Shown: positions 62,383-64,000 of the stretch, piece after piece
How positions within the stretch are numbered: position 1 is the first letter of the stretch
Layout: the number at the start of each line of letters is the position of its first letter
Assembly (NCBI RefSeq): GCF_001298445.1
Contig: NZ_CP012036.1
Coordinates: forward strand, 1,801,263-1,865,262
Direction: 5' to 3'
DNA length: 64,000 bases
Source: Nostoc piscinale CENA21
GTDB taxonomy: Bacteria; Cyanobacteriota; Cyanobacteriia; Cyanobacteriales; Nostocaceae
Position numbers and translations under genes: made by a program
Notes under the pieces: generated by a model
Database searches by the model: none
What the model saw: the letters and a program-made list of their open reading frames with translations, nothing else
What the model was told of the DNA's origin: nothing

Positions 62383-62452
62383 AACCCCACCCCCAACCCC
62401 TCCCCGTTCACGGGGAGGGGAGCGTTTGCGTTAGCAAATGCGGGGTGGGGTT
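62383..62452. repeat. GC-rich nested inverted repeat
   Basis: Outer arms AACCCCACCCC (62383-62393) and GGGGTGGGGTT (62442-62452). Inside are two more hairpins: CCCCTCCCCG with CGGGGAGGGG (62397-62420) and GCGTTTGC with GCAAATGC (62422-62441). This dense nested pattern is a typical dispersed repeat of Nostocales genomes, in contrast to its AT-rich surroundings. Confidence 0.75.
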
Positions 62453-62473
62453 CCGACATCTAAACCTACAAAA

Positions 62474-63013
62474 TCATCCCAACCCAAATAGTTTAGAAAT
62501 TACAGGTAATAATTTATTTGCTGCTTCTACCAATGTGGCGACGGCGGGTAAGCCAGAAAATAAACCTTTTAACATCGTGATGGCTGTCTTGGCAGTTTTT
62601 TGCTGAGTGGGTTCTTGGGGATTTTGACCTGCTTCGGCTAAGGTTTTGACTTGTTCTAAAGCCTCGGCTTTATTTTCATCTGATAAATCTGAAGATTGGG
62701 AAATTGCCTCTTGTAATTGTGTGAGTAATTCTTTAATTCCTGGTTGCTCACTATTTTGGGAATCGGGTAATTCATTAATGGCAATATTGACATTGCCGCT
62801 AATTGTTCCCACGTTGGCAACAGAACCACCACCCGCAATACCACTAACATTACTGCTACCTTGAATATTGATGCCGCTAATATCAGACACGTTGATATCT
62901 CCTTCTACTTTTATATGATATTTTGGCTGGGATAATAAAGTCTCTATCATATTTTCTAATTTAGCAACGCGTTTATCTATTTTTTTCAGCGATGCTTGCT
63001 TAGTCTGGCGCAA
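62474..63013 (-). CDS. Helical C-terminal protein or domain following the pentapeptide gene
   Basis: 179 residues from a TTG at 63013, which has no good ribosome binding site and overlaps the upstream gene by 14 bases. It holds a coiled-coil start (KIDKRVAKLENMIETLLSQP), a repetitive Ser/Gly/Asn stretch (NVSDISGINIQGSSNVSGIA), and a helical end (LPAVATLVEAANKLLPVISK). It probably belongs to the preceding pentapeptide protein: with A6 in place of A7 (63017-63023) both frames fuse. As read, it may also be a separate coupled gene. Confidence 0.5.
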   Translation of the reverse strand: MRQTKQASLKKIDKRVAKLENMIETLLSQPKYHIKVEGDINVSDISGINIQGSSNVSGIAGGGSVANVGTISGNVNIAINELPDSQNSEQPGIKELLTQLQEAISQSSDLSDENKAEALEQVKTLAEAGQNPQEPTQQKTAKTAITMLKGLFSGLPAVATLVEAANKLLPVISKLFGLG

Positions 63014-64000
63014 AAATTTTTTTAGGATGGAGCGAGGATTTCTTTTCGCTGCGTTTCTCTGTTGCCAGAATTTCTGACTTGTCTTCGGGATAGTTTTTAG
63101 CTTTTATCTGTAATAATTGCTGACTCTGAGATAAAGCTTTGAGTTGATTATATTCTTCAAAAGATTCTGCACTCAGTTGCGATTTATTAATTGCTTCAGC
63201 AGTTTTGACTCGGACTAATAATTTATCATCGCCGCGTTTCTCTATTGCCACAATTTCTAACTCGGCTTCGGGGTGATTTTCAGCAAGTTTTTTGAACGAA
63301 ATAGCAATGGCGCGAGGGTCAACTCCTTGATTGTAGTAAAGGTCGAGGGTGTCAAAAATTGGTTGAATAAATTCGCCAAAGTCACCGTCTTGGAAGACTT
63401 CTTGCTGATTATCGGGTTTGCGGAGGGGGTCGGGATTTTCTTTCGTGGGTAAGCGCATGAAGATATATTCACACCTCACTCCATGCAGTTTAGTTTCTCT
63501 GGTAATGCCCCAATCTTCAATGAATGCGCCTGTGAGAGTTGCGCCTGTTAAATCGGTTGCTTCGAGTTGGGTTTGTTTGAGTTTGACTCTGGATAAATCA
63601 GCATCTTGCAAGTTAGCTTCACTGAGGTCAGCACCGATAAAGCTGGCATCTGCTAGGTTAGCAGATTGTAATTTGATACCCCGCAGGTTTTGACGGTCGA
63701 AGTTTTGACCTTGTGCTTCTCCGGTAACTAGCAGTTGACGTATTTGTGGGTTTTGCAGATAAGTGGAACCAGGACGAACACGGTCAAGCATCTTGGCTTG
63801 ATAGTAACAAGTCCGAGTAAGGATAGCGTTGCGAAAATCTGTACTTTTGAGTACAGCTTGGGTAAAGTCGGCATTGGTTAAGCTCGCGTGTCGAAAGCTT
63901 GTACCACCTGTAGCTGCGAAGGCAATAGTAAGATTCAGAAGCAAGGAGTACTTTTGATCCCTTATGATGGCTCGCCAGCTAATGTATACAATAAATAACG
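63000..64000 (-). CDS. Pentapeptide-repeat membrane protein, 5' end outside window
   Basis: The frame is open to the right edge, so the gene continues beyond the window. The visible part starts in a membrane-like segment (LFIVYISWRAIIRDQ) and then LNLTIAFAATGGTSFRHASL, followed by pentapeptide repeats (TNADFTQAVLKSTDFRNA, then SANLADASFIGADLSEANLQ DADLSRVKL) and a C-terminal part with RGDDKLLVRVKTAEAINKSQ. Such cyanobacterial proteins have an unknown, probably regulatory role. See the entry at 62474 for the possible frame fusion. Confidence 0.65.
   Translation of the reverse strand, partial: LFIVYISWRAIIRDQKYSLLLNLTIAFAATGGTSFRHASLTNADFTQAVLKSTDFRNAILTRTCYYQAKMLDRVRPGSTYLQNPQIRQLLVTGEAQGQNFDRQNLRGIKLQSANLADASFIGADLSEANLQDADLSRVKLKQTQLEATDLTGATLTGAFIEDWGITRETKLHGVRCEYIFMRLPTKENPDPLRKPDNQQEVFQDGDFGEFIQPIFDTLDLYYNQGVDPRAIAISFKKLAENHPEAELEIVAIEKRGDDKLLVRVKTAEAINKSQLSAESFEEYNQLKALSQSQQLLQIKAKNYPEDKSEILATEKRSEKKSSLHPKKIFAPD

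Overview
The window looks like chromosome of a filamentous, probably heterocyst-forming cyanobacterium (Nostocales, Nostoc/Anabaena-like). The evidence is the very frequent HIP1 octamer GCGATCGC, tandem heptanucleotide repeats between genes, and cyanobacterium-typical genes: Vipp1/PspA, phylloquinone menB and menD, a SigG-like ECF sigma factor, PEP-CTERM proteins, SLH proteins, DUF760 and ComFB. No species is claimed.

Positions 1 to about 17,256 are an accessory, mobile-element-like region, AT-rich and mostly of small unknown genes. It holds a terminase-small-subunit-like protein and a 1516-residue tail tape-measure protein carrying M23 and RlpA-like wall domains, but no other tail gene. A HigBA-type toxin-antitoxin pair follows, then a regulon of small genes sharing an ATACC-NN-GGTAT operator next to a probable ribbon-helix-helix (RHH) repressor. 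Last is a compact minus-strand cluster (16851 down to 11007). It encodes a ParM-like actin, a tandem-RHH protein, a 54-residue RHH-like protein, several unknown proteins (two share a C-terminal module), a membrane protein and a membrane-anchored P-loop ATPase. A divergent RHH gene with operator repeats faces it. This cluster is the best candidate for an undescribed system: an actin-based partition or transfer module. A tRNA-Ser(CGA) at 17490-17576 sits at the border with ordinary chromosome.

Positions 17.6 to 64 kb are chromosomal. In order: EamA and AI-2E membrane proteins, SLH/beta-helix protein, RTX lipase, PhoX-like phosphatase, TauD-like dioxygenase, dxs, PAS-GGDEF and receiver proteins, two PEP-CTERM proteins, an aminotransferase, thioredoxin, the vipp1/pspA pair, a DciA-like protein, menB and menD, folB, a SigG-like sigma/anti-sigma pair, an L,D-transpeptidase, ComFB, an M23 peptidase, the glycine cleavage genes gcvT-gcvH-gcvP, a BON lipoprotein, a solute-binding protein, a two-RCK K+-channel-like protein and a pentapeptide-repeat protein cut by the right edge.

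Several conserved genes (menB, the M23 peptidase, the channel-like protein, probably the last pentapeptide gene) are each broken by one extra base in an A or T run and would be intact one base shorter. This pattern points first to homopolymer errors in the sequence; transcriptional slippage or real decay are alternatives. Heptamer repeats touch coding sequence in menD, at the end of the GGDEF gene and at the ribosome binding site of the aminotransferase, and form long hairpins around every gcv gene.
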